From Flagellimonas sp947499585 (lineage in GTDB: Bacteria > Bacteroidota > Bacteroidia > Flavobacteriales > Flavobacteriaceae): DNA of 64,000 bases. This document shows positions 27,705 to 36,640 of the stretch, one piece after another. The DNA is taken from NCBI RefSeq assembly GCF_044596045.1, contig NZ_CP138995.1, forward strand, positions 2,170,001 to 2,234,000, read 5' to 3'. The notes below the pieces were generated by a model. That model worked only from the letters and a program-made list of their open reading frames with translations, was not told the DNA's origin and searched no databases. The number at the start of each line of letters is the position of its first letter. The stretch's first letter is position 1. The translations under genes and the position numbers were made by a program.

Positions 27705-27722
27705 ATCCAATACTTGCAAAAA

Positions 27723-28631
27723 TCAAACAATTTCTGCTTTTCTGAACTTAAGAGGGGAATAGGAGGTGTGTTTCTTGAAGAAATTTGAAAAATGTGCTGT
27801 TTCTTCGAACCCTAGGGAATGTCCAATTTCGGAAACGTTCCAATTCGTGTGTCGGATTAGAATCTTGGACTCTTTTACAACCCTTTCTGCAATAAGAATT
27901 GAAGTGCTTTTTTGCATGGTTTCTTTTAAAGCCCTGTTTAAATGGTTAATATGAACACCCAACTGTTTTGCAAAATCAGCAGGAGAACGCAATTGCATTC
28001 GTTGGGTTGGACTTTCAACTGGAAACTGTCTTTCCAACAATTCTGCAAACAATGAGGAAATTCGCTCTGAGGCATTGGAATGCATGTTGGAAGCAAGATT
28101 GGCAGGCTGAAGTTTCATTGCGGAATGAATCAGCTCAAAAACTAGGTTTCGAAGAATATCATATTTGTAGGCATAATCGGAATTGATTTCGGCGAACATT
28201 CGTTTAAAAACAGGAGTAAATGAATCAACTTGGTCATCAGTCAATTCAAAAACAGGATGCCCGCTGGGTTGAAAAACAGGGTAATTCAATAAATTTCCAA
28301 ACTGATGAAAAAAGGCTTCTGTGAATACACAGAAATAACCAGTGAGCTGTTCATCAATTTGCTCCCAGTTGTATGGAATTTGTGGATTTGAAAAAACAAA
28401 GACATGCTTATCCACATTCACAATTTTATCAGCATAATGCACCCTGCTTTTACCGGTGACCAAACTTATCTTAAAATATTCCCTCCGGTTAAAGGGCATA
28501 GGCTTTGCCTTGGGACCGGCAAACTCATCCAATTTGAATACATTAAAATGACCTATTCCAGATTTTAAACTTTCAGGAACTTGATTGCCCGATTCTGAAT
28601 AAAAGTTTTCTAAGGTCTTTTTCTTTACCAT
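27723..28631 (-). CDS. AraC family transcriptional regulator
   Basis: 302 residues: an N-terminal cupin-like sensor (NRREYFKISLVTGKSRVHYADK ... VFSNPQIPYNWEQ) and a C-terminal pair of helix-turn-helices (about 200-300), ending HFSNFFKKHTSYSPLKFRK. It is probably an activator of the adjacent SDR gene, given position and the direct repeats in between (inference). The inducer is unknown. Confidence 0.9.
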   Translation of the reverse strand: MVKKKTLENFYSESGNQVPESLKSGIGHFNVFKLDEFAGPKAKPMPFNRREYFKISLVTGKSRVHYADKIVNVDKHVFVFSNPQIPYNWEQIDEQLTGYFCVFTEAFFHQFGNLLNYPVFQPSGHPVFELTDDQVDSFTPVFKRMFAEINSDYAYKYDILRNLVFELIHSAMKLQPANLASNMHSNASERISSLFAELLERQFPVESPTQRMQLRSPADFAKQLGVHINHLNRALKETMQKSTSILIAERVVKESKILIRHTNWNVSEIGHSLGFEETAHFSNFFKKHTSYSPLKFRKAEIV

Positions 28632-28713
28632 AAATCAAATTTATGAAAATCAAATAAAGAGTTGAAATGTAATTTTTAAAACGATACTAGTTAAACTGCC
28701 TTTTTGAGGAAAC

Positions 28714-28773
28714 ATGAATAAAATAGGAATGATGATTCTGCTCATCCTAATATTTAGTATTTTAGAAGGATAG
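28714..28773 (+). CDS. Possible 19-residue hydrophobic peptide
   Basis: ATG at 28714 encodes MNKIGMMILLILIFSILEG and a stop. AGGA lies 5 bases upstream, which is unusual in this AT-rich, SD-poor genome. The peptide could span a membrane once. It lies 23 bases before the M20 hydrolase gene. It may be chance; listed because start, spacing and composition agree. Confidence 0.2.
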   Translation: MNKIGMMILLILIFSILEG

Positions 28774-28796
28774 TTTGCTAATTCAAATCCAACTCT

Positions 28797-30401
28797 ATGA
28801 AATCTAATTACCACGCTTTACGAGGCCTATTTTTTGTGTTGACCCTTACAATGGGAGTATCATTGGTTTATGGTCAAAAAACCTATTCAAAATCTAAAAT
28901 TACTAAACTGAAAGCTGAAGTCGCTGCTTTGGTGGAAGCTGATAAAAAGCAGGCTCAAGTGATGGTAGATAAAATTTTCAGCTTTGCCGAACTTGGTTTT
29001 CAAGAGGTAGAAAGTTCCAAATATCTTACAGGTATCTTAAAAGACAACGGTTTTACCGTGGAAAATTCTATTTCAGGTATTCCCACGGCTTGGTTTGCTA
29101 AATGGAGTAATGGTGATGGACCTGTAATTGCTATTGGTAGTGATGTTGATTGTATTCCCAAGGCATCGCAATACCCAGGGGTGGCTTACCACAAACCTAT
29201 GGTTGATGGAGCACCTGGTCATGGCGAAGGGCATAATTCAGGTATCCCCCTAAATATTTCGGCTGTTTTGGCGGTAAAGAAAATCATGGAGCGTGAGCAA
29301 ATTGGTGGTACGCTAATTGTTTGGCCTGGGATTGCGGAAGAATTGGTAGCGGCTAAAGCATGGTACGTACGGGATGGCCTATTTGATGATATTGATATGT
29401 GCATTTTTACACATGTAAGCAATAATTTGAGTGTGAGTTATGGTCCTGCACGGGGCACTGGGCTCATCTCAGTAGAATATTCTTTTGAAGGAGAAGCTGC
29501 ACACTCAGCTGGCTCTCCATGGAGGGGACGTAGTGCCTTGGATGCAGCAGAGCTTATGAACATAGGTTGGAATTATAAACGAGAGCATTTGCATCCGCTA
29601 CGTCGTTCGCACTCTATTTTCACAGATGCTGGTGACCAACCCAACGTGGTGCCTTCAAAAGCATCCATCTGGTTTTACTTTAGAGATATAAAATATGAAG
29701 GTATTATGGATATGTATGCTACTGCTAATGATATGGCAAAAGGGGCTGCACTAATGACAGGAACCACCATGAAATCTAAAGTTTTGGGTGCTGCATGGCC
29801 AAGACATTTTAATAAAGTGATTGCAGAGACCATGTATTCGAATATTAAAAAGGTAGGACTGCCTAATTGGTCTGAGGCTGACCAAACTTTGGCTAAAGCC
29901 GTACAAACGGAAGTGAGCTCTAAGAAAATTGAAGGATTGGCTGTAAAATTAGATACTATTGGATTGCCGGTGGTGGATCCCATTAGCGGTGGGTCTGATG
30001 ATATTGGTGATATCTCTTGGAAAGTGCCTACGGTGACCATGCGTTTTCCTTCTAATATTCCTGGCTTACAAGGACATCATTGGAGCAATGCCATAGCCAT
30101 GGCCACACCCATAGCGCATAAAGGGGTAGTAGCAGGTGCAAAAGTGGAGGCAATGACCCTTATCGACTTTCTGCTTAAGCCTGAGCTTTTAAAACAAGCC
30201 TGGGATTATTTTAATAACGAACAAACCAAAGAGACCAAGTTTGAGCCTATGATTTCTGAGGACGATATGCCACCCATATATTTAAACAAGGACAAACAAG
30301 ACCAATTTAGAACTGCCCTTGAAAAGTTTTATTATGATGAAACTAAATATGACAGCTATCTAGAACAACTGGGAGTAAGTTACCCAACCTTGAAAGAATA
30401 A
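28797..30401 (+). CDS. Exported M20 family amidohydrolase (AbgB-like)
   Basis: 534 residues with a signal peptide (LFFVLTLTMGVSLVYGQ). The M20D/AbgB features are IFSFAELGFQEVESSKYL, GHGEGHNSG, the catalytic-site Glu in GIAEELVAAKAWYVRDG, and HSAGSPWRGRSALDAAELM in the lid domain. AbgB relatives split p-aminobenzoyl-glutamate and other N-acyl amino acids; the present substrate is not known. The export signal places it in the periplasm, unlike the cytoplasmic E. coli enzyme. It converges on the RsmB-like gene with a 6-base gap. Confidence 0.87.
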   Translation: MKSNYHALRGLFFVLTLTMGVSLVYGQKTYSKSKITKLKAEVAALVEADKKQAQVMVDKIFSFAELGFQEVESSKYLTGILKDNGFTVENSISGIPTAWFAKWSNGDGPVIAIGSDVDCIPKASQYPGVAYHKPMVDGAPGHGEGHNSGIPLNISAVLAVKKIMEREQIGGTLIVWPGIAEELVAAKAWYVRDGLFDDIDMCIFTHVSNNLSVSYGPARGTGLISVEYSFEGEAAHSAGSPWRGRSALDAAELMNIGWNYKREHLHPLRRSHSIFTDAGDQPNVVPSKASIWFYFRDIKYEGIMDMYATANDMAKGAALMTGTTMKSKVLGAAWPRHFNKVIAETMYSNIKKVGLPNWSEADQTLAKAVQTEVSSKKIEGLAVKLDTIGLPVVDPISGGSDDIGDISWKVPTVTMRFPSNIPGLQGHHWSNAIAMATPIAHKGVVAGAKVEAMTLIDFLLKPELLKQAWDYFNNEQTKETKFEPMISEDDMPPIYLNKDKQDQFRTALEKFYYDETKYDSYLEQLGVSYPTLKE

Positions 30402-30407
30402 TAGAGG

Positions 30408-31619
30408 CTAGCTTCTTTTTAAAAGGGCCATGTAAAATCCGTCATAACCTCTTTCGGAAGCATAGATGTTTTGATCTTTGACCAATTCAAACCCTTCTCC
30501 GGATTCAGAATTTAAGAAAGTTGAAACTTGTTCTGTGTTTTCTTGTGGAAGAATGGAACAAGTAGCATATACCATTTGACCATCTTTTTTGACCATTTTA
30601 CTGTAATTCTGAAGGATTTCTTGTTGAATACCCATGATTCGGTCAATGAACTGGGGCTCCAGTTTCCATTTGGAATCTGGATTTCTTCTTATCACACCCA
30701 AACCAGAACAAGGAGCGTCCAGTAAAACTCTGTCTGCACTATTGCGTAGTTTTTTAATCACTTTTGTAGAGTCTATAGTTCTGGTCTCTACATTGTGGAC
30801 ACCATTACGTCTTGTGCGTATTTTTAGCTTTTTTAGTTTACTTTCATAAATATCCAAAGCAATGAGTTGCCCTTTATTTTCCATTTGGGATGCCAAGTGC
30901 AAGGTCTTGCCGCCTGCTCCAGCACAAGCATCAATAACACGTTGACCGGGTTGCGCTTCTAAAAATGGAGCGACCAATTGTGAAGAGGCATCTTGTACTT
31001 CAAAGAGGCCATTTGCAAAAGCTTCTGTGGTAAAAACATTTTTGCGCTCTTTTAGTTTCAATGCATCTGGGTATCCATCAATGGCAATGGTTTCAATTTC
31101 ATTTTCGGCAAGCAAAGCCTGAAGTTGTGTTTTCTGGATTTTAAGGGTATTGGTTCTTAGGATGACTTCAGCTTGTTTATTTAGAGCTGCAATTTCCTTG
31201 GTCCATAGATTGTTTCCAAGGGCTTGCTCTCCAAGTTCATCTAGCCAATCTGGAACTGATTCCCTGAACTTTCTTATTTTGGATAGTTCATCAAACTTAC
31301 CTTTTATACGTCTTTCCGGTGTTTCTTCAAGTTGTTTCCAATCTGGTAAGCTAATACCCTTTAGAACACACCAAACCGTAAATAATCGGAACAGATTAGG
31401 TCTTGAATAGGGCTCATTTACTTCTGCAATTTCAGTATACAAACGCTTCCAACGTACAATATCATAAGTGGTTTCAGCAATAAAACCTCTATCACGGGCT
31501 CCCCAGCGTTTATCGTATCGCAATACTTTTTCAATGACCTTGTCTGCATATTCCTTCTCATTGAAGATTAGGTTCAAGGCATCTATAACGGCAAAGACGA
31601 GGTTTCTATGTAAACGCAT
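30408..31619 (-). CDS. RsmB/NOP family RNA (cytosine-5) methyltransferase
   Basis: 403 residues. An N-terminal NusB-like helical region is followed by the SAM motif DACAGAGGKT (230-239), Cys304 in DAPCSGLG and the catalytic Cys354 in YATCSILPQEN. Both cysteines needed for m5C formation and release are present. It is likely to modify 16S rRNA, but RsmB and RsmF type targets cannot be separated by eye. Confidence 0.9.
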   Translation of the reverse strand: MRLHRNLVFAVIDALNLIFNEKEYADKVIEKVLRYDKRWGARDRGFIAETTYDIVRWKRLYTEIAEVNEPYSRPNLFRLFTVWCVLKGISLPDWKQLEETPERRIKGKFDELSKIRKFRESVPDWLDELGEQALGNNLWTKEIAALNKQAEVILRTNTLKIQKTQLQALLAENEIETIAIDGYPDALKLKERKNVFTTEAFANGLFEVQDASSQLVAPFLEAQPGQRVIDACAGAGGKTLHLASQMENKGQLIALDIYESKLKKLKIRTRRNGVHNVETRTIDSTKVIKKLRNSADRVLLDAPCSGLGVIRRNPDSKWKLEPQFIDRIMGIQQEILQNYSKMVKKDGQMVYATCSILPQENTEQVSTFLNSESGEGFELVKDQNIYASERGYDGFYMALLKRS

Positions 31620-31668
31620 CCTGAAAATTTTAGGAATGCAAAGGTATGGTTTCTTATATGATTCCGAT

Positions 31669-31676
31669 TACATTTG
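31669..31676 (+). promoter_or_regulatory. Promoter -7 element of the propeller lipoprotein gene
   Basis: TACATTTG matches TAnnTTTG and lies 15 bases before the ATG at 31692. An alternative TTG start at 31674 falls inside this element, which argues for the ATG. Confidence 0.45.
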
Positions 31677-31691
31677 AAGAAACCTTATAAA

Positions 31692-32723
31692 ATGGCAAAA
31701 AAGCTAATATTTATTGTTGCATTAATGATAATTGGGTGTTCCCAAAAAGAGAAGTCGCAAAACTTTTCAACAGTTGAAATAGAGACGATTTTCAGTGACT
31801 CTGTAAGTATCAGGGCAATTGAGTTTTTGGATAATAAAACATTGGCGTTTGCGGGGAGCAATGGAGTTTATGGTTCTGTTGATGTTAGAACAAGTAAGGT
31901 TCGAACCAATATTCAAAAATTTGATTCCGTACTTCCGGGATTTAGAGCTGTAGCGCACACAAAAGTTGACTTCTTTATGCTTTCAGTGGCTAATCCTGCT
32001 TTATTGTATAAAACAGGTGAAAATGGACAAATGGAATTGGTTTATAAAGAAGAAGGCGAAGGTGTTTTCTATGATGCCATGAAGTTTTGGAACGATAGAG
32101 AAGGTATTGCTGTTGGAGATAGTATGGATGGGTGTCTATCCATAATTATAACAAGAAATGGAGGGAATAGTTGGGCCAAACTTTCTTGCAATGTATTACC
32201 AAAAGCAAAAGAGGGGGAAGGGGCATTTGCAGCCAGTAATACCAATATTGAAATTGTCGGAGATAAAGTATGGGTAGCTTCTACTTCTGGCACTGTTTAT
32301 TATTCTTCAGATAAGGGCCGTTCTTGGGAGGCACAACAAACACCAATATTGAGCGGAGAGCAAACGGAAGGAATTTATTCTATTGATTTTTATGATGAAA
32401 ACTTAGGATTTGGAATAGGAGGAGATTATTTAAAATCCACTGCCAATGCTAAAAACAAAATAGTGACCAAAGATGGCGGGAAGACATGGAAGCTTGTTGC
32501 GGATGGACAAGAGCCTGGTTATAAAAGTTGTGTGCAATTTGTTCCAAATTCTAGTGGGAAAGGTATAGTGACAGTTGGATTCACAGGGATTTCATATTCA
32601 AATAATCAAGGTGAAACATGGAAGCCATTGAGTGAAGAAGGTTTTTACACTATTCGTTTTTTGAATGATTCGACGGCGTATGCCGCGGGGAAAAATAGGA
32701 TTGCAAGGTTGGTATTTAAATAA
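31692..32723 (+). CDS. Lipoprotein with YCF48/BNR-type beta-propeller
   Basis: 343 residues from ATG 31692. The signal ends in the lipobox MIIGC, with Cys16 as the lipidated residue. The rest carries repeated propeller blades with the sialidase-type Asp box (SSDKGRSWEA, TKDGGKTWKL, SNNQGETWKP), the pattern of YCF48/HCF136 photosystem-assembly-like proteins and related oxidoreductase-annotated lipoproteins. A protein-binding or scaffold function in the envelope is likely; no enzymatic role is seen. It ends at a terminator. Confidence 0.82.
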   Translation: MAKKLIFIVALMIIGCSQKEKSQNFSTVEIETIFSDSVSIRAIEFLDNKTLAFAGSNGVYGSVDVRTSKVRTNIQKFDSVLPGFRAVAHTKVDFFMLSVANPALLYKTGENGQMELVYKEEGEGVFYDAMKFWNDREGIAVGDSMDGCLSIIITRNGGNSWAKLSCNVLPKAKEGEGAFAASNTNIEIVGDKVWVASTSGTVYYSSDKGRSWEAQQTPILSGEQTEGIYSIDFYDENLGFGIGGDYLKSTANAKNKIVTKDGGKTWKLVADGQEPGYKSCVQFVPNSSGKGIVTVGFTGISYSNNQGETWKPLSEEGFYTIRFLNDSTAYAAGKNRIARLVFK

Positions 32724-32751
32724 AACAGCAGCGATATTATCGCCGCTGTTT
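32724..32751. terminator. Hairpin terminator between convergent genes
   Basis: Stem AACAGC-A-GCGAT / ATCGC-C-GCTGTT around a 3-base loop, one internal mismatch, between genes ending at 32723 (plus) and 32775 (minus). T-rich sequence follows best on the minus strand. Confidence 0.7.
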
Positions 32752-32774
32752 CAACTAAAAAATAACCAAACCAA

Positions 32775-33125
32775 CTAAACGTTTACTACTATGTAATTTC
32801 TACCTGTCTTCTTGTACCAAACACCTCTGTATTTGTATAATTTTCTTCCATTGACCACTACAACTTTTCTGGCTCTCGGGAGTCTTCTTATTTTGATTCC
32901 TACTGGCGCAGCACATACTACATATTTTTTGTTTTGTGCTTTGTACCATACTCCATCGGCGAAATGGAAATTGATTTTGTTGTGGACAACCACTTTGGGT
33001 TTAGTAACCTTTGTTACGACCGTACCATGTTTTGGGTATACACGAACAACCGTTCGTTGCGCATTTGCAGCGACCATAGTTCCTAAAAATGCGACTACAA
33101 CCAATATTGTTTTTACTGCTTTCAT
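32775..33125 (-). CDS. Small basic exported protein, DUF6515-like
   Basis: 116 residues. A signal peptide ends in MVAANAQ; the remainder is rich in Val, Lys and Arg and holds two copies of a GVWYK motif (DGVWYKAQNKKYVVCAAP and YRGVWYKKTGRNYIVV). This resembles DUF6515 proteins, seen in Bacteroidota envelopes, but the match is from memory. No function is proposed. Confidence 0.65.
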   Translation of the reverse strand: MKAVKTILVVVAFLGTMVAANAQRTVVRVYPKHGTVVTKVTKPKVVVHNKINFHFADGVWYKAQNKKYVVCAAPVGIKIRRLPRARKVVVVNGRKLYKYRGVWYKKTGRNYIVVNV

Positions 33126-33186
33126 ACTATTTTTTTTAATGGTTTTCTAATAGTATGACTTTAGTATTGGAAGAAGGTTTAATTGC

Positions 33187-33210
33187 AAAAGGAGCCTTTC
33201 GGCTCCTTTT
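33187..33210 (-). terminator. Terminator of the ECF sigma operon
   Basis: Perfect 10-base-pair stem AAAAGGAGCC/GGCTCCTTTT with a 4-base loop, 26 bases after the last gene of the operon (stop at 33236). Confidence 0.85.
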
Positions 33211-33235
33211 TAATGTATTTTACCGAGTTTTGGTT

Positions 33236-33679
33236 TTATCCACCACCCATTTTACGTTTTCGGTATTGTTGTAATAATCGTTTTTTAAAATCTTCTTCTG
33301 CTTTTAAGAGGAGCAACGTCTTTTTGGGTGGGATTACTTTCCTGATTTTTGCTATAAAATCTTGTTCAGCATTGTACTTCTTCTCGTGCATGACAATGTA
33401 TTTGTCCAATAGTGCGGAAGTTTCTTCTTCGGACATATTTTCAAGTAGTGCAGCTTGGGATTTTAATTCTATCCGTTCATTTCGTCTAATACTCCCCAAT
33501 ATTTTTTCGTGTTCATTGTAAATGGGCCAAAACAGTTGCGCTTCTTCACTTGTTAGGTTTAATCTCTCCGTGATAAAGGCCACTTTTAGTGTTTTTATGC
33601 GTTCCCTTCCAGGACCTTGAGCATAAAACCAGGTGGCGCTCATCATAAGCATGGATAGTATGAGTAGTCTTTTATTCAT
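33236..33679 (-). CDS. Small exported helical protein of the Spy/CpxP (LTXXQ)-like kind, sigma operon member
   Basis: 147 residues. A signal peptide (LILSMLMMSATWFYAQG) precedes a charged helical region with ITERLNLTSEEAQLFWPIYNEHEK and later FIAKIRKVIPPKKTLLLLKAEEDFKKRLLQQYRKRK. LTSEEAQ is the place where Spy/CpxP proteins have LTxxQ. It is often called a sensor of ECF-type sigma factor in Flavobacteriia. It overlaps the upstream anti-sigma-like gene by 8 bases. Confidence 0.78.
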   Translation of the reverse strand: MNKRLLILSMLMMSATWFYAQGPGRERIKTLKVAFITERLNLTSEEAQLFWPIYNEHEKILGSIRRNERIELKSQAALLENMSEEETSALLDKYIVMHEKKYNAEQDFIAKIRKVIPPKKTLLLLKAEEDFKKRLLQQYRKRKMGGG

Positions 33680-34184
33680 AATAGTTGTAATCTAAATTTA
33701 AATCCTCAATGTCCTCCACATTTTCATCTAAATATTCAAGGATGTTTTCATCTTTAAGGGCATTGTCCAATACATCATTTACTTCCAGACTGTTTAAGGA
33801 CACTACTTCTGCTATTTCGTAAGTGCTCATATCAAGTTCTGTAGTTTCAAAATACGCGTCTATTTCTGCACTGACCAAATCTTCAAATGTTATTGGCGCA
33901 TCTGTTTTCCAGGTTAGTCCAAAAATCAAAATAAATATGGCAGCAATTGCAGCAGCACTGTAATAGAATTTTTTATAGGACTTTAATTGAACAACTTTGG
34001 CCTCTTTTGTTTCCACTTTAAAAGTATCAAAATACTCTTCTGGAACACTAAAACCATCAGATTTTGGAATTATGGATTTTCCCTGTTCATTTTCTTCCTC
34101 GTTAATTTTGTCCATGAGTCGCTCATGGAAACTATCAAAGTAACCTTCAGGGGTTTTGAATTTATTTTTGTGGTCCTCTTTCAT
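33672..34184 (-). CDS. Single-pass membrane protein, probable anti-sigma factor
   Basis: 170 residues from ATG 34184 (MKEDHKNKFKTPEGYFDSF); a GTG eight codons upstream was rejected because the TPEGYFDSF opening is what this family starts with. A cytoplasmic N-terminal half of about 75 residues is followed by one membrane segment (FYYSAAAIAAIFILIFGLTW) and a very acidic C-terminal tail. Position between the ECF sigma gene and the Spy-like gene suggests it controls the sigma factor (inference). It overlaps the next gene by 8 bases. Confidence 0.72.
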   Translation of the reverse strand: MKEDHKNKFKTPEGYFDSFHERLMDKINEEENEQGKSIIPKSDGFSVPEEYFDTFKVETKEAKVVQLKSYKKFYYSAAAIAAIFILIFGLTWKTDAPITFEDLVSAEIDAYFETTELDMSTYEIAEVVSLNSLEVNDVLDNALKDENILEYLDENVEDIEDLNLDYNYYE

Positions 34185-34217
34185 ACTACGACTTTGACTT
34201 TTAATCACTTAAAAGGT

Positions 34218-34760
34218 TTAATCTGCCTTAAGATACGTTTCAATTTTCTTTACTGCCAAATGATAAGAAGCTTTTAAAGCTCCCACTGATGTTTCTAAAA
34301 CCTCTGAAATCTCTTCATATTTCATTTCTTGAAAATATTTCATGGTAAAAACCAATTTTTGCTTGTCTGGAAGGGTGGCCAATGCCTTTTGCAATTTCAG
34401 TTGAATTTCATCTCCTTCAAAATAAACATCGGATTGTAAATTCTCTATCAATGACATTTTTAGTTCCTCATCACTTATCCCCATTTTTTTTGACTTCTGC
34501 TTTAAAAAAGTCAGGGATTCATTGGTGGCTATTCGATACATCCAAGAATACAGCTTACTATCTCCTTTAAAACCTCCAATGTTCTTGTACACTTTTATGA
34601 ACGTATTCTGGAGAACATCATCCGCATCGTCATGATTTAGGACAATCCTGCGTATATGCCAATACAAGCGTTCTTTGTAAGTGTTGACCAACACTTCAAA
34701 GGCCTTTGCTTGGCTCTCTTTTTCTTTTAGTTTGTTGACTAAGGCTTCCTCAGCAATCAA
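34218..34760 (-). CDS. ECF RNA polymerase sigma factor with TTG start
   Basis: 180 residues. Region 2: AFEVLVNTYKERLYWHIRRIVLNHDDADDVLQNTFIKVYKNI read in overlapping parts, with the DADDVLQ core; region 4: LQKALATLPDKQKLVF and MKYEEISEVLETSVGALKASYHLAVKKIE. An in-frame stop lies two codons before TTG 34760 and no ATG or GTG fits before region 2, so translation must begin at TTG. It heads an operon with the anti-sigma-like gene and the Spy-like gene and probably answers an envelope stress (inference). Confidence 0.9.
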   Translation of the reverse strand: MIAEEALVNKLKEKESQAKAFEVLVNTYKERLYWHIRRIVLNHDDADDVLQNTFIKVYKNIGGFKGDSKLYSWMYRIATNESLTFLKQKSKKMGISDEELKMSLIENLQSDVYFEGDEIQLKLQKALATLPDKQKLVFTMKYFQEMKYEEISEVLETSVGALKASYHLAVKKIETYLKAD

Positions 34761-34809
34761 TTGTTCTTACAATTTGGTGCTTTGACTCTGTTTGTATGAA
34801 AAGGTTTAA

Positions 34810-36636
34810 TTATACAGTGAAAGACTGCATTTCAACCAGTTTTTTATAGCCTTTTTTAGATTTCATGAGTTCTTCATGGGTACCTTGCTCCACAATTTTT
34901 CCTTTGCTGAGCACAACTATGGAATCTGCATTTTGAATTGTTGAAAGTCTATGGGCAATGACAATGGAAGTCCTATTTTGCATCATTTTTTCCAAAGCAT
35001 CTTGTACTAAACGCTCACTTTCGGTATCTAGAGCCGATGTAGCTTCATCTAGAATCATGATTGGTGGATTTTTAAGAACTGCTCTTGCAATGGAAAGTCT
35101 TTGTTTTTGACCACCACTTAATTTATTGCCGCTATCCCCGATATTAGTGTCATATCCATTAGGCAGTTCCGTGATAAAATCGTGGGCATTGGCTACTTTG
35201 GCCGCTGCTATGACTTCATCGTCAGTTGCCCCCTCTTTACCAAGACCTATATTATTTTTAACGGTATCATTAAACAAAATGGAATCTTGTGTCACCAATC
35301 CCATTAAACCTCGAAGCGATTTTTTAGTAATGTTCTTGATATTCGCGCTATCTATTAAAATCTCACCCTCGTTTACATCGTAAAAACGGGTCACCAGATT
35401 GGCAATGGTACTTTTCCCACTTCCGGATTGCCCCACAAGTGCTACCGTATGTCCTTTTTTGACTTTGAGGTCAAAACCTTTTAAAACATAGTCATCTTCA
35501 TATTTAAATGAAATGTTTTTGATAGCAATATCATCCGTAAAATCTGTTTTCTCAATGGAATCTTTACTATCGGCAATTGGATTTTCGGATTCCAATATTT
35601 CTAAAACACGTTCCGCGGCAGCATTCCCTTTACGTACGCCATAGGAAGCTTTGCTTATCGCTTTGGCTGGAGTAAGTATGTTATAGGCTAATCCCATGTA
35701 GGCAATGAAAGAAGAAGCATCTAGAGTCTTGTCCACCAAAACCATTTTGCCTCCAAACCATAGTAATACACCGATCACTAAAATCCCTAAAAACTCGCCA
35801 GTGGGTGAAGCCAAGTTTTGTCTGTTCAACAAAGAATTAGAGAATCTAAAAAACCGATTTGTAGAAGCTTTAAAGATGTTGAAAAACTTAGATTCAGCGT
35901 TAAACGCTTTAATTACTCGCAGACCTCCAAGCGTTTCTTCTACTATGGAAAGGAATTCTCCTTGCTCTTTTTGAACTTTATCAGATTTCCTTTTCAGAGA
36001 TTTTCCAATTCTGGAAATAATCATTCCAGCAATGGGAATAAAGACAAAAACAAAAATGGTTAGCTTGGCACTAATACCAAACATGATTAAAATAGTAAAA
36101 ACAATGGTCAGAGGTTCCCGCACTATTAATTCAAGTATGGAAAGAAAAGAATGTTGAATTTCCAATACATCTGAAGTTATCCTTGCTATGACATCTCCTT
36201 TTCTTTTTTCAGAGAAAAAGGATATTGGCAGGTCTACTATTTTCTGATACATCTTGTTACGGACATCCTTTAAAACTCCATTTCTCAGGAAGGTAATAAA
36301 GTACATGGCCAAATAGTTGAAGACGTTTTTAAGAAGGAATAGGACCAAGACCAACCCAATGACCAAGACCAAACCTTTCATTTCGTCATCACCGGAGTAC
36401 TCATTTACGTGATAGTTTATATAGTCCTGTAAATAGTCTTTTGACTTGGAAAAACCTTTATATACAGGTTCTACCAAAACTTTTTGTTCAGGTTTAAACA
36501 ATACATCCAACATTGGGATCAATGCTGCAAAAGAAAGTGCACTAAAAAGCGCATAAAGAATATTAAAAAATATATTCAAAAAGCCGTATTTGCGATAGGG
36601 TCTCGCAAATTGGAGAATCTTTTTAAAGTAATTCAT
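34810..36636 (-). CDS. ABC exporter, fused permease and ATPase (MsbA-like)
   Basis: 608 residues. The N-terminal exporter transmembrane domain spans about 20-330; the nucleotide-binding domain has Walker A GQSGSGKST (402-410), signature LSGGQ (506-510) and Walker B IMILDEATS (526-534). It is the half-size homodimeric exporter type, whose best-known member flips lipid A core. The specific substrate is not shown. The start is 4 bases from the phosphosugar mutase stop, so the two are co-transcribed. Confidence 0.9.
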   Translation of the reverse strand: MNYFKKILQFARPYRKYGFLNIFFNILYALFSALSFAALIPMLDVLFKPEQKVLVEPVYKGFSKSKDYLQDYINYHVNEYSGDDEMKGLVLVIGLVLVLFLLKNVFNYLAMYFITFLRNGVLKDVRNKMYQKIVDLPISFFSEKRKGDVIARITSDVLEIQHSFLSILELIVREPLTIVFTILIMFGISAKLTIFVFVFIPIAGMIISRIGKSLKRKSDKVQKEQGEFLSIVEETLGGLRVIKAFNAESKFFNIFKASTNRFFRFSNSLLNRQNLASPTGEFLGILVIGVLLWFGGKMVLVDKTLDASSFIAYMGLAYNILTPAKAISKASYGVRKGNAAAERVLEILESENPIADSKDSIEKTDFTDDIAIKNISFKYEDDYVLKGFDLKVKKGHTVALVGQSGSGKSTIANLVTRFYDVNEGEILIDSANIKNITKKSLRGLMGLVTQDSILFNDTVKNNIGLGKEGATDDEVIAAAKVANAHDFITELPNGYDTNIGDSGNKLSGGQKQRLSIARAVLKNPPIMILDEATSALDTESERLVQDALEKMMQNRTSIVIAHRLSTIQNADSIVVLSKGKIVEQGTHEELMKSKKGYKKLVEMQSFTV

Positions 36637-36640
36637 TCAC

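Noticed and set aside
31674..31691. TTG start for the propeller lipoprotein
   Set aside because: It falls in the -7 promoter element; ATG 31692 gives a standard lipoprotein signal.
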